Assembly (NCBI GenBank): GCA_024336345.1
Contig: JANFOG010000005.1
Span: 868,001-932,000, forward strand
Length of the DNA stretch: 64,000 nucleotides
Origin: Mariannaea sp. PMI_226
Lineage: Eukaryota; Ascomycota; Sordariomycetes; Hypocreales; Nectriaceae
Direction: 5' to 3'
Below the pieces are notes generated by a model. It was not told the origin of the DNA. It ran no database searches and was given only the letters and a program-made list of their open reading frames with translations. Of the stretch, positions 47,044-56,179 are shown piece after piece (position 1 is the first letter of the stretch; each line of letters begins with the position of its first letter). The position numbers and the translations under genes are program-made.

Positions 47044-49638
47044 TCATCGTCTAGCTTCCTCGCCCAGCTTTTTCAAAGCGGCTTCATATGTTTGCACCCG
47101 TCCTTCGTCCATCTCCTCGATCCTTGTTCTTTCCACTTTCTGTGCTCGCCTGATACCAGCTCCCTTGGCGATCTTTCCCCAGAACCAACCACTCTCGTCA
47201 TCGCCAACCAAAGTCCAAGCACATCCATGTCTGCCGGCTCGGGCAGTACGACCAACACGGTGGACATAGCCTGCTACGCTGGGTGGCAGATCATAGTTGA
47301 TGACGTGATCAAGGTTGTGCAAATCGATACCTCTGGCTACCAGGTCAGAGGCGATGAGTAGCCGCAATTGCGACGAGGGAGCAGTAAATGACCGGAGAGT
47401 TTTGCGTCGGATGTGTGTTGGGGTAGTAGATGTGAGAGTATCCATATGCGATTCCAGTGAAGGGTCAAGCAGTGCCAGGAGACGGGAAAGACGGAGAGCA
47501 GCTTCATTTGACTTGGTGAAAATGAGGGAGATAGGAATGTTAGATGCCCGCGAGCGTGCTGGTGGCGCAGAGCTTGAATCAGAATCAGAATCGGAATCGG
47601 AATCTGATGAAGATGAAGAATCGGAGTCGGAGTCGGAGTCGGAGCTTGTATCAGAACTAGAATCAGAGTCTGAACTAGAATCTGAACTCGAGTCGGAACT
47701 GGACTCCGAGGTTGACGATTCTTCAGGCTTGGCTGAAGCCAAGTCCTTCTGTGGACTGGCTGCCAGCATGTGTTGACCCTGGAGCAACTCCAGCAAGTAG
47801 AGAGGCTTGAGGCCGGTATCGTGAACTCGAATAGCATGCTCCTTCAGTAGGATAGGTAGCGAATGCTCCGCAATCTGCGTATCTGTTTCGTTTTCTAGTA
47901 CAATAAGTCGCGGCCGTCTTAGGGCTAGTTGGTTGAGAAGACTGAGATCTCGAGTTAGGGTGGCACTGAGGATGACTTTGCGTACGCCAGAAAAGTTGAT
48001 ATCTGAGAAATCCCGTGCGGTACCCTTGTTGACACGAAACTCTTCCATGACAAGGTCAAGCCAGCCCTGAAAGCTCTGGGCAAGCAGCTTATCGGCTTCA
48101 TCCACTACGAGCCATCGCACGTAATCGAGACTGAAGCCGGGTGTCTGCTCCATGTGTTCGACAAGACGACCCGGAGTGCAGATGAGCACATCAATCTTTG
48201 AAGCGTATTCATACACATAGCCATCTAGTTGACTAAATTTAGCCTTTGTCTCTGGAGATTCTGTGTCCAGCATAGTTTCAGATATAGCAAGGCCGGCGCT
48301 CTCCTGCAATTGTTGTACGTGCTCCTCGCTGAGCTTTCGATAGAGTGAAGGGTCATATCGCAACTCCTGCTCTATAAAGTTCTCTTGCTCGCTTTTGAGT
48401 GACTGACTTCCGACTGAGACACCGATCCGGACTCTTTTGCGCGAACCACCCTCGTACGCCTTGGCGCAGAGTTCAAACGCCTCTTGCGCTTGCTTGACGA
48501 GTTCACGGGTGGGAAGCACCACAAGAGCTCGTAGCCTTGTCACTGCTCCTTCGCTGATATCTCGAGTGATGGGGAGGGCATATGCTAGCGTCTTTCCGGA
48601 TCCCGTCGCTGCTGACACTAGAACGTCTCCGAGTTGGTGTTTGCTGGATGGGAACAATGCTGGAATGGCCGCAGTCTGCACCGCGAATGCCTCTTTAAAA
48701 CCCTTCTCCTCCAACACACGGGCTGCCTTGGGAAGAACCCCAAGCTTTTCGAAGGGGGCACGGGTATCTTGCGAAACGCGGATGGGTTCCGCTAGCCATG
48801 GTGGCAAGGTCTCGTATGCTAGCCTGGACGCATCGATGGAAACTGGCTCGGGTTGGGGGAGAGGTTCGAGGCCATGCAATTCTCCAAGATCATCCTCCTC
48901 CGACTCGTCTTGGGCCATCTCACTCGCAAACTTGAGCGACTTGGCCTTTCTCTCGAGGACTGCCTTATGTCGTTTCGCCGTCTCGTCGTCCTCATCGTCC
49001 TCTTCAGCTGGCTCAGGTTCCCGTTGTTTCTTCTTTTTCTCTCGCTTCTTCGCCTTCCCTTCTGATTCTTGGAGTGTCTCTGTTGATTCTGCAGAAGCTT
49101 CTACAGAATCTGCAGCATCAACCATTGATTCATCTCTGTCCGCATCTTCTTGCCGTTCTTGATCCTTCTTCTGGCTTTCCTTCTTCTTCTTGTTCATCTT
49201 CTTCTTGTCCTCGCTCTCTTCTTCACCCGGGTCAGTGTGATCATCCGGATTTGAAGTCGCCTCAATTTCAGGATCAGTTGCTTCTGTAGCAGTCGCTATC
49301 CCAGACTTCTTCTTTCCTCTCCTAATCTTCTTTCTCTTCTTTTTTCCTTCTGTCGCATTTTCGCCTTCGCCCTGTTCAGGAGCCTCTACTTCCTCTTGCG
49401 CATCTGAATTTCTCAAAGTTTTTGACTTCTTGTGTGGCTCAGTGGAATCGCAAGCATCCCCATCTGAGCCTCGCTTTCGTTTTGGGTTGGACGGGGCCGG
49501 GTCGCTGTCGGTGTGTTGGATTTCATTTTCTTGCATTGCACTCGTCGCTTGTGATTTGGCGCCATTGCCTGCTGATGAGGTATCTGTGGAAGCATGCGCC
49601 TTTGAGTCTTTCGACCGGGACGCAGACTTGGAGCCCAT
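47044..49638 (-). CDS. DBP6: DEAD-box ATP-dependent RNA helicase Dbp6
   Basis: A single exon from ATG at 49638 encodes 864 residues; the frame is open further upstream but has no ATG. The first about 240 residues are Lys/Glu-rich and disordered, with basic runs suitable for nucleolar targeting. Helicase motifs follow: GSGKT at 346-350, PTREL at 376-380, TPGR at 488-491, DEAD at 513-516, SAT at 558-560, ARGID at 768-772 and HRVGRTAR at 793-800. Between the two RecA-like domains sits a Ser-Asp repeat linker (about 641-690). Dbp6 (human DDX51) acts in the nucleolus in early 60S ribosomal subunit assembly. The identity rests on domain layout and the ARGIDLHNLDHVINYDLP context. It is divergent from GPI3. 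Confidence 0.9.
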   Translation of the reverse strand: MGSKSASRSKDSKAHASTDTSSAGNGAKSQATSAMQENEIQHTDSDPAPSNPKRKRGSDGDACDSTEPHKKSKTLRNSDAQEEVEAPEQGEGENATEGKKKRKKIRRGKKKSGIATATEATDPEIEATSNPDDHTDPGEEESEDKKKMNKKKKESQKKDQERQEDADRDESMVDAADSVEASAESTETLQESEGKAKKREKKKKQREPEPAEEDDEDDETAKRHKAVLERKAKSLKFASEMAQDESEEDDLGELHGLEPLPQPEPVSIDASRLAYETLPPWLAEPIRVSQDTRAPFEKLGVLPKAARVLEEKGFKEAFAVQTAAIPALFPSSKHQLGDVLVSAATGSGKTLAYALPITRDISEGAVTRLRALVVLPTRELVKQAQEAFELCAKAYEGGSRKRVRIGVSVGSQSLKSEQENFIEQELRYDPSLYRKLSEEHVQQLQESAGLAISETMLDTESPETKAKFSQLDGYVYEYASKIDVLICTPGRLVEHMEQTPGFSLDYVRWLVVDEADKLLAQSFQGWLDLVMEEFRVNKGTARDFSDINFSGVRKVILSATLTRDLSLLNQLALRRPRLIVLENETDTQIAEHSLPILLKEHAIRVHDTGLKPLYLLELLQGQHMLAASPQKDLASAKPEESSTSESSSDSSSDSSSDSDSSSDTSSDSDSDSDSSSSSDSDSDSDSDSSSAPPARSRASNIPISLIFTKSNEAALRLSRLLALLDPSLESHMDTLTSTTPTHIRRKTLRSFTAPSSQLRLLIASDLVARGIDLHNLDHVINYDLPPSVAGYVHRVGRTARAGRHGCAWTLVGDDESGWFWGKIAKGAGIRRAQKVERTRIEEMDEGRVQTYEAALKKLGEEARR
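47569..47718 (-). repeat. Ser-Asp coding repeat within DBP6
   Basis: About 50 codons are nearly all Ser or Asp (TCN/AGN and GAY), forming an imperfect trinucleotide-type repeat in the linker between the two helicase lobes. The reverse strand gives a false Glu/Ser-rich frame. Confidence 0.85.
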
Positions 49639-50127
49639 GGTTTCCAATCCAGAAAAAATATTTCTCCCTACAAGGTTGAGGTCAATTGCCCGTGGAAGTG
49701 GAGGGGCAATACCGATTGCTTCATCGACATGGACTTGTCGCCCAAAATTTAGGACGACTCGAGATCTTATCGCAATTCTGCCGCGCGCGACCGCCAAATA
49801 TTATCGGCCACCTGCCACCATCCACTTTGGCGTCGCAGGGTCCACTTGTTTAAGGTACCCGACTTTACCTGCTTCATACTTACACGTGGAATCCATGTTC
49901 ATGACCAGATTGCGATGAGAGCCTTGCACAATGCATAGCAGATGAAGACATGAGACGACCTGAAGAATTTTTTTAACACGACTTCCTTCTGAGGCAACCA
50001 GGTCCAGCAAGTGCTGGATAACGATGCCGTTCTAAGCTAGTGAAGGAAAGGACAGCACCCCCCTTCCAGTCATGAAGGATACCCTCATTGCTCCATCCAC
50101 AACTTCATCAAGCTCACCGCCGCCACG
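49639..50127. promoter_or_regulatory. divergent promoter region of DBP6 and GPI3
   Basis: The 489-bp region lies between two start codons facing away from each other and probably contains both promoters. I see no strong TATA box. Confidence 0.5.
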
Positions 50128-51689
50128 ATGACGCGCCGTACATACAATATTGCTATGGTTAGCGACTTCTTCTTTCCGCAGCCTGGAGGAATCGAATCAC
50201 ACATCTACCAACTCTCCACCAAACTCATCGACCGCGGTCACAAGGTCATCATCATTACCCACGCCTACGATGACCGCAAAGGAGTCCGCTACCTCACCAA
50301 CGGCCTCAAAGTCTACCATGTCCCCTTCTTCGTTATTTACCGCTCCGCTACTTTCCCCACTGTCCTGTCATGCTTCCCCATTCTGCGAAACATTTTCATC
50401 CGCGAGCGCATCGAGATCGTCCATGGCCATGGAAGTCTCAGCAGTCTCTGCCATGAAGCCATCTTGCACGGCCGGACCATGGGCTTGCGCACAGTATTCA
50501 CAGATCATTCGCTCTTTGGATTTGCGGATGCGGCCAGTATTCTTACCAACAAGCTCCTCAAATTCATCCTCAGTGATGTGGACCACAGTATATGTGTGAG
50601 CAATACTTGGTAAGTCTACATGCGATCTCAATCTCTTTGGCTCCTCCACTAACTTCACTTCCCAGCAAGGAAAACACAGTGCTTCGAGCCTCTCTCGATC
50701 CCCTGATGGTTTCTGTGATACCCAACGCTGTTGTGGCGGACAACTTTCGTCCCCGTGACTATCCCGTCAGCTCTCCCCAAGGATCAATCTTTGGCCCTGA
50801 CACATCCTCCCCTTATCCCCCTCCCCAACGCCTAGGTCCTCGCGATATGATCACCATTGTTGTCATCTCTCGTCTCTTTTATAACAAGGGCACTGATCTT
50901 CTCATTGCCGCCATTCCACGAGTGCTCGAGAACCACCCGAACACACGTTTCATCATTGCCGGCTCAGGACCCAAAGCCATTGACCTCGAGCAGATGGTTG
51001 AAACCAACGTTCTGCAGGACCGCGTCGAAATGCTCGGCCCCGTCCGGCACGAAGAAGTTCGCGATGTGATGATTCGTGGCCACATCTACCTCCATCCATC
51101 CCTCACCGAGGCTTTCGGCACAGTCATTGTCGAAGCTGCCAGTTGCGGTCTCTACGTCGTCTGCACTCAGGTCGGTGGTATTCCTGAAGTTCTCCCTTCT
51201 CATATGACGACTTTCGCCAAGCCAGAGGAAGATGACGTGGTCACCGCCACCTGCAAAGCCATCAAGGACATGCGTGCTGGCAAGATTCGCACCGAAAAGT
51301 TTCATGACCAGGTCAAGAAGATGTATTCTTGGCAGAACGTAGCCCTCCGCACCGAGCGCGTCTACGACGGCATCTGCGGCGCCATCCCCGAAGACGAATT
51401 CTACGGCACCGACCCAGGTGGCTACAACGGCAGCAGAATCCGCAACTTCACACTCATAGATCGCCTGAAGAGATACTACGGATGCGGAATCTGGGCAGGC
51501 AAGCTCTTCTGCCTCGTCGTCGTCGTCGACTATCTTTTCTTCCTCTTTCTCGAGTGGTGGTTCCCCAGAGAGAATATTGACATCTGCCCGGACTGGCCAC
51601 GCAAACAGCCAGCAGACGATGATTTGGGTCAAAAGAAGAGTGGGCACAGTAATAGGTCAAGCACATCTCAGGGTGCCCCCAAAGCTTGA
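50128..51689 (+). CDS. GPI3: GPI-anchor N-acetylglucosaminyltransferase catalytic subunit (PIG-A)
   Basis: Exon 1 is 50128-50609, the intron is 50610-50665 (56 nt, CTAAC branch) and exon 2 is 50666-51689, giving 501 residues. The N-terminal [13 protein letters not shown] is the acceptor-side motif of [17 protein letters not shown] and TDHSLFGF follow. The GT4 donor-binding part has [13 protein letters not shown] and the EX7E motif E309-E317 in [10 protein letters not shown] single membrane segment lies at about 438-460, just before the cytosolic C-terminal tail. The enzyme transfers GlcNAc from UDP-GlcNAc to phosphatidylinositol on the cytosolic face of the ER, the first step of GPI-anchor synthesis. 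The protease at the left end of the window carries a GPI signal, a pathway link only. Confidence 0.95.
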
Positions 51690-52066
51690 AATGCAACGAC
51701 TGTTTAATTGGTGGATTGTTTGAAACAGCCGCCAAAGGAGCAGAGAATGACCGTTGATGATGCGCGTACATGAGCATGGCGTTCATTGGGTGGGGATTAG
51801 CATGGTGGTTCTTGCTTTTGCTTTGATGGATATATTGTGTAGGCAACGCTTGGCTAATACGAATTCTCGGGGTAAATATATATCAACAGAGTTTGCGTGT
51901 TGCTCAATAATAATATAGAGCTTTGTGAAGAGTTGTAATTAACACGGGGTAGTACTAACGCTATACACATTCAAAAGTACAGGCTGCAATTCTTGCAGCT
52001 TTCAAAATAAGAGCCATCCAAAGTCACTTGCGTGCTTGCAAAGATTTTGTTTAAAAAAAGAAACAA
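51690..52066. other. convergent 3' region of GPI3 and the bromodomain gene
   Basis: About 377 bp, AT-rich, probably the overlapping 3' ends of two convergent transcripts. No gene seen. Confidence 0.5.
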
Positions 52067-55000
52067 TTACCCCCGGGCAACACGTCTCCTCTTCGCTGTT
52101 CCAGCTCCGCTCTCCCGCTCCGTTGCACCACCAGCTTCATCATCGTCCTCGGCGGTATCCTCAGCTGGCGTTGCTATACTTGCAGGCCGCGTGGTAGATG
52201 ATGGAGGAGCACTCCGCTCCTTCTCAGCACTCCGTAGGTCCCCGAGAAGCTTTTCTACCTCGACAAACATGCTACGCGTGTTTTTCACAACGCCATTCTC
52301 ATCAAGTCGGTATCCAACAACCTCCTCTTCCTCATCCTGAGAACGTTTCATGAACGCAGAGCCAGGGCCGCGGTCGGGGTCGGGATTATACATGATAGCG
52401 TTGCAAAACATATGGACAAGCTCTCGTTCAAGTTGAGCGCTGTTGATTATACCCTTGGGTGGGACGAGTTCTTTGGACATAGGGAGCCAGACATGGGCAG
52501 TACCTGGGTCACCTCCAACCAGATTCGCTGCAGCTTGAACTGCAGCCTTGTTTCCATGTTTGATGGCAGAACGGATAGATGTTATATCCTGTGGTTGCAA
52601 CACAATCTGACGATAGTTTGGGGCATCCTTCTCGCGGAGTGCGGTTGCAAACATGTTGGCGTCTCGGTGACTTGAAATCTGATCGAGAGCAGAAGATGAT
52701 ACCTTGGTAAATCCACGAGTCCACAGTACCTGAGTAGCCGGTAGCGGTGATTCCAGAGGAGTTTCTTGTCTCTTGCGTTTATGCGGGCGAGAATAAACAC
52801 CACTTGGCGTCACTGCCTTCGGTCGGCTAGGGACACTCTCATCTGCTGTCGTATCGCCCGTATCCTCTGTAAGCTTGGGGGTGGCTACCTCGTTCTTAAT
52901 CTTAGGGGCGGCTTCGAGGGATTCGGCCACAGGTTCTTCGGTATGAGACATAACAGATTGGCTTCGTCTGGTCCTGGGAAGAGATGGAGTGGCACTAACG
53001 CCTCGGCCTTTCTGGGCGCTTCGGGCGCTTCGAGCACGAGTTGACTTGGTAGCATTGGCTTCTGGTTTAGGATCCACTTTAGGTTCCGGTTTAGGTGCTG
53101 GCTTCGGCGTCTTCTTCTTAGATGGCTTGGGCGTGGAAGTAGCAGAGCTCGGCAAGGTTGCTGGCTGCTGTGGTGGGCTCATGGGTTCAAACGCAGGGCT
53201 TTCGGGTTCCGCACTCAATGGCTTCGGGGTAGAGGGTGTTGACTGAGATGCCCATCGCGTTCCAAACCCGTGGGTCAGGTGTGTAGGCGTTGCCGATATT
53301 GGTGTTTGTGGTGTGGAAGGTGTGCCAAGTCGCTTGGTGGGCGTGTTGACTACTTGCCGGATCACATGTTCGGGAATTGCAGGTCGCGGAGGCTGAGCAA
53401 CATAGGGTGAAGTATAAGCCTTGTCCTTCTGTGCTGGAGGGGGCGCGGGAGGTGGCACTTGAGATGCCGCTTGTCCCTGTTGTTGCTGAGGTGGTTGTGG
53501 CCAGCGCTGCTGCGGGGTTGCGACAGGACCAGTAGCACCAGGAGGTGGTGTTGGCGTAGCTGAGGCGAGTAGTCGGGGTGCTTGCTTGGTCTGTCCTTGT
53601 GGGGGTTGGATTGAGCGTAGTGAAGGTGGTGGTACCGGTGTTATCGATGGACGGGCCTGGGGTGCCTGAATACCAGAACCATCTCCTGGTTGCCGTGATG
53701 GCGCCGGTTGCAAAGGAGGGGCTAGCTGACCAGCTGTCTGAGGAGGAACCAGGACGGGCTTTCCCGAAGGAGGACGCGGTTGGACTTGCTGAGGGCGTTG
53801 TTGAGGTGAAGGCTGAGGGTGCTGGGCATGTTTCTGGGGTTGCTGAACATGTTGTTGAGTGGGCGGCAAAAGTTGTGGTTGAGATGACTGCTGAGGACGA
53901 GGGGAGGGGTGTTGTTGAATTGGCTGCGGCGGATGTGGATGAGCTTGTGGCCCAGCTCCGGTCGCCTGGTGAGGTGGTTGAGGCGTAATTTGAGGATACC
54001 ACTGTTTTTGCGGCTGTTGCTGTTGCTGTTGTGGTTTTAGTTGCTGCGGGAGCTGCTGTTGTTGAGTTTGCTGCTTCTGTTGCTGAACTGGTGGCTGAGC
54101 TTGCTGTTGACCCTGCTGTTGACCCTGCTGCTGAGCTTGTTGCTGAGCTTGTTGTTGTGCCAGCTGATGTGGCTTTTGCTGAGCTTGCTGCGGAACCTGC
54201 TGCTGAACTGGTTGCTGAGGTTGCTGATGCCCTACTGGCGTGGCCTGAGCTTGAACAGGAGACTGGAACTGCCGCGTCGGAGTTGCCTGAGTTTGAGCCT
54301 GGGCTTGAGCTTGAGCTTGAGCTTGAGCTTGAGGAGGTTGATACGGCTTCTCCCATTTCAGCGCAGACCCCACAGGAGCTGCAGCTTGAGGCGTCGCGGG
54401 AGCATCCCTGGGCTTGATTCCGATTTCCGGCCTAGGAGATATGGCCTGTTTGGGAACTTGTGACGGAGGCTGCAAAGGAGGGCGGGGTCCGGTCTGAGGT
54501 AGTCCGACGGGAGCCTGCAACACAGAACCAGTCCCGTTAGGAGGCTTCGGAGATGGAGATGGGCGTATTGGCGTTGTTCCAGTTGGTAGGTGGCTCGGGG
54601 GCGCAACGGTCGGGGTCGTGCTATGGATAACCGGATGTTTGGGTGGAATGACGGGCGTAGGCACCTTTTGAGGTCTGCGAATACCTCCAGGCGTCACAGC
54701 TTGATTCGCCGTAGGCCCGTTAGGCGCAATCGCAGGCTTCACTTCTCGTGGCGCAAGAGCTGGAGTCCCGTTCTGGCTGGCGGCCCTAGCGCGTCGCTCT
54801 CTCTCCGTCCTCTCGAGAAGCTGGATCTCGCTCTGTACCTTCGCAAATCGTCGCTCATCCTCCCGAATCTGCTTCACAATGCTATCGCGATATCGCGCGT
54901 AAAGTCGCTCAACCAGGACTGGAATCTTCTCGGCATTTTCGTACACGTCCTTGAGCGTCGGCAGTGGTGGACTTCCCAGCTTTCTCTTCTTCGATCCAGG

Positions 55001-55360
55001 CGATCCAGTCGTAACATCAGGCGCATCCACGCGCTCTATCTCGTCGTTCAATTCATCTCGTAGCAGCGTAAGGAATAGCCTCTGCAGCGCATCCGGTTTC
55101 AGTCGCGTAGGGTCATATGTACTGTCGTCTTTGATGAGAGTGTTGTTGATGAGTAGCTCTGAGATGTTCACGAAGGCCCCGTTGTCGACTCCGTGGGTCA
55201 GCAGCGACTGGAATAGGAACAGCGACTCGAGGGGCGTATAGACGGTCGGTTGATTCATGCCCCGCGATACACCACGCCAATTTTCCAAGGGGCCTTCACG
55301 TCTCGCTAAAAGATGAACAGGCGCCACGGTCTGTTGAGAAGGTAGATACAGGTCAGACAT
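52067..55360 (-). CDS. bromodomain protein, BRD8/Bdc1-like (NuA4-type subunit)
   Basis: A single exon from ATG at 55360 encodes 1097 residues; an earlier in-frame codon is GTG and is not used. The N-terminal about 190 residues form a conserved helical region (LESLFLFQSLLTHGV, then LYARYRDSIVKQIREDERRF). A long Pro/Gln/Ala-rich disordered region follows (about 200-700), with the densest Gln tract at about 335-460, then basic and Ser/Pro segments. A bromodomain lies at about 885-1045, with APNYRQIVLQPQDITSIRSAI and NAIMYN carrying the acetyl-lysine-binding Asn. The layout matches S. pombe Bdc1 and human BRD8 of NuA4-type acetyltransferase complexes. That role is inferred; the bromodomain itself is clear. 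Confidence 0.82.
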   Translation of the reverse strand: MSDLYLPSQQTVAPVHLLARREGPLENWRGVSRGMNQPTVYTPLESLFLFQSLLTHGVDNGAFVNISELLINNTLIKDDSTYDPTRLKPDALQRLFLTLLRDELNDEIERVDAPDVTTGSPGSKKRKLGSPPLPTLKDVYENAEKIPVLVERLYARYRDSIVKQIREDERRFAKVQSEIQLLERTERERRARAASQNGTPALAPREVKPAIAPNGPTANQAVTPGGIRRPQKVPTPVIPPKHPVIHSTTPTVAPPSHLPTGTTPIRPSPSPKPPNGTGSVLQAPVGLPQTGPRPPLQPPSQVPKQAISPRPEIGIKPRDAPATPQAAAPVGSALKWEKPYQPPQAQAQAQAQAQAQTQATPTRQFQSPVQAQATPVGHQQPQQPVQQQVPQQAQQKPHQLAQQQAQQQAQQQGQQQGQQQAQPPVQQQKQQTQQQQLPQQLKPQQQQQQPQKQWYPQITPQPPHQATGAGPQAHPHPPQPIQQHPSPRPQQSSQPQLLPPTQQHVQQPQKHAQHPQPSPQQRPQQVQPRPPSGKPVLVPPQTAGQLAPPLQPAPSRQPGDGSGIQAPQARPSITPVPPPSLRSIQPPQGQTKQAPRLLASATPTPPPGATGPVATPQQRWPQPPQQQQGQAASQVPPPAPPPAQKDKAYTSPYVAQPPRPAIPEHVIRQVVNTPTKRLGTPSTPQTPISATPTHLTHGFGTRWASQSTPSTPKPLSAEPESPAFEPMSPPQQPATLPSSATSTPKPSKKKTPKPAPKPEPKVDPKPEANATKSTRARSARSAQKGRGVSATPSLPRTRRSQSVMSHTEEPVAESLEAAPKIKNEVATPKLTEDTGDTTADESVPSRPKAVTPSGVYSRPHKRKRQETPLESPLPATQVLWTRGFTKVSSSALDQISSHRDANMFATALREKDAPNYRQIVLQPQDITSIRSAIKHGNKAAVQAAANLVGGDPGTAHVWLPMSKELVPPKGIINSAQLERELVHMFCNAIMYNPDPDRGPGSAFMKRSQDEEEEVVGYRLDENGVVKNTRSMFVEVEKLLGDLRSAEKERSAPPSSTTRPASIATPAEDTAEDDDEAGGATERESGAGTAKRRRVARG
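54000..54335 (-). repeat. glutamine-coding CAG/CAA repeat tract
   Basis: A Gln-rich tract with interspersed Ala, Pro and Lys codons in the bromodomain gene. Its complement yields false Leu-rich and Ala/Val-rich frames on the plus strand. Confidence 0.85.
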
Positions 55361-56179
55361 CACACCAAACCAAACCAGCTACAAAACACGACACGATTGA
55401 TGGGGACTCTAAAAACATACAGGCAACCTTTAAACGATGACTCCAGATCCGGCACTATCGACCTCGGGGCCTATCATCGGGTGCAGACGGCGTTTTGTTG
55501 CCTTTTTTCGTGACAAGCTCTCACCAGCTGGCTGTGGTGTTTTTTTTTTCTGCTGGAGGCTCGCAATCGTCTGTTCAGATATCACGTGACGTCAATGGCC
55601 GGAAACGTAGCGCGAGCAGGCAAAGATCGAAAATTGCGATGATGCAGGGAAGAAAATCGCTTCTGAGCCGTTCAGAGCCGCAATCCACGCTAAGGCCAGA
55701 AATGTCACGTGACACCCCTGAGCGTCGACGGGTATCGCCTGGGCACAACAAGCGGCCTGGGCAGGCTTGGGATAGAAAGGAGGTATTTGTGCAAACGATT
55801 TGAGCAACTCATCCATCACAAAATAAGAAGTTCGAATGCACAAATTACGAGTTGCTTTTTCACAGACTCAAGCACGGCTGTCAGCATGGGATAGTTGATT
55901 CTCTGCAGGATAAATGGATCCTGTAAGTTAAAAATTTGAATCCCATCAGGTTAATCTAAAATGCCCAATATAAAACTCCAAACCCAGTGGTATCATGATG
56001 GATTGCAACGAGCCTGATTTATCCCTCGCTCGGCTCCTGTCCTTTTAGTGTCCCGGCCCATTGAAAAAAAAGAATGAAAGAAACGGAATGAAAGAAGAGC
56101 TGTATCAATCCATAAACGCCAGAACCCAGCTCACTCAAGTAAAAAAAAAATCAGTAGTAAAACATGGGATGAAAGTATG
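55361..56179. promoter_or_regulatory. promoter of the bromodomain gene with CACGTG and CRE-type sites
   Basis: TCACGTGA occurs at 55582-55589 and 55705-55712. The first copy overlaps TGACGTCA at 55587-55594, the ATF/CREB palindrome. CACGTG is bound by Cbf1-type bHLH factors. The right part is the 3' region of the WD40 gene. Confidence 0.5.

Noticed and set aside
47315..47776. acidic Glu/Ser-rich plus-strand frame
   Set aside because: Complement of the DBP6 Ser-Asp repeat.
53187..54356. 389-codon Ser/Thr/Ala-rich minus-strand frame
   Set aside because: Shifted-frame shadow of the Pro/Gln-rich part of the bromodomain gene.
54031..54463. Leu-rich and Ala/Val-rich plus-strand frames that look like membrane or repeat proteins
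   Set aside because: Complement of the CAG/CAA glutamine tract.
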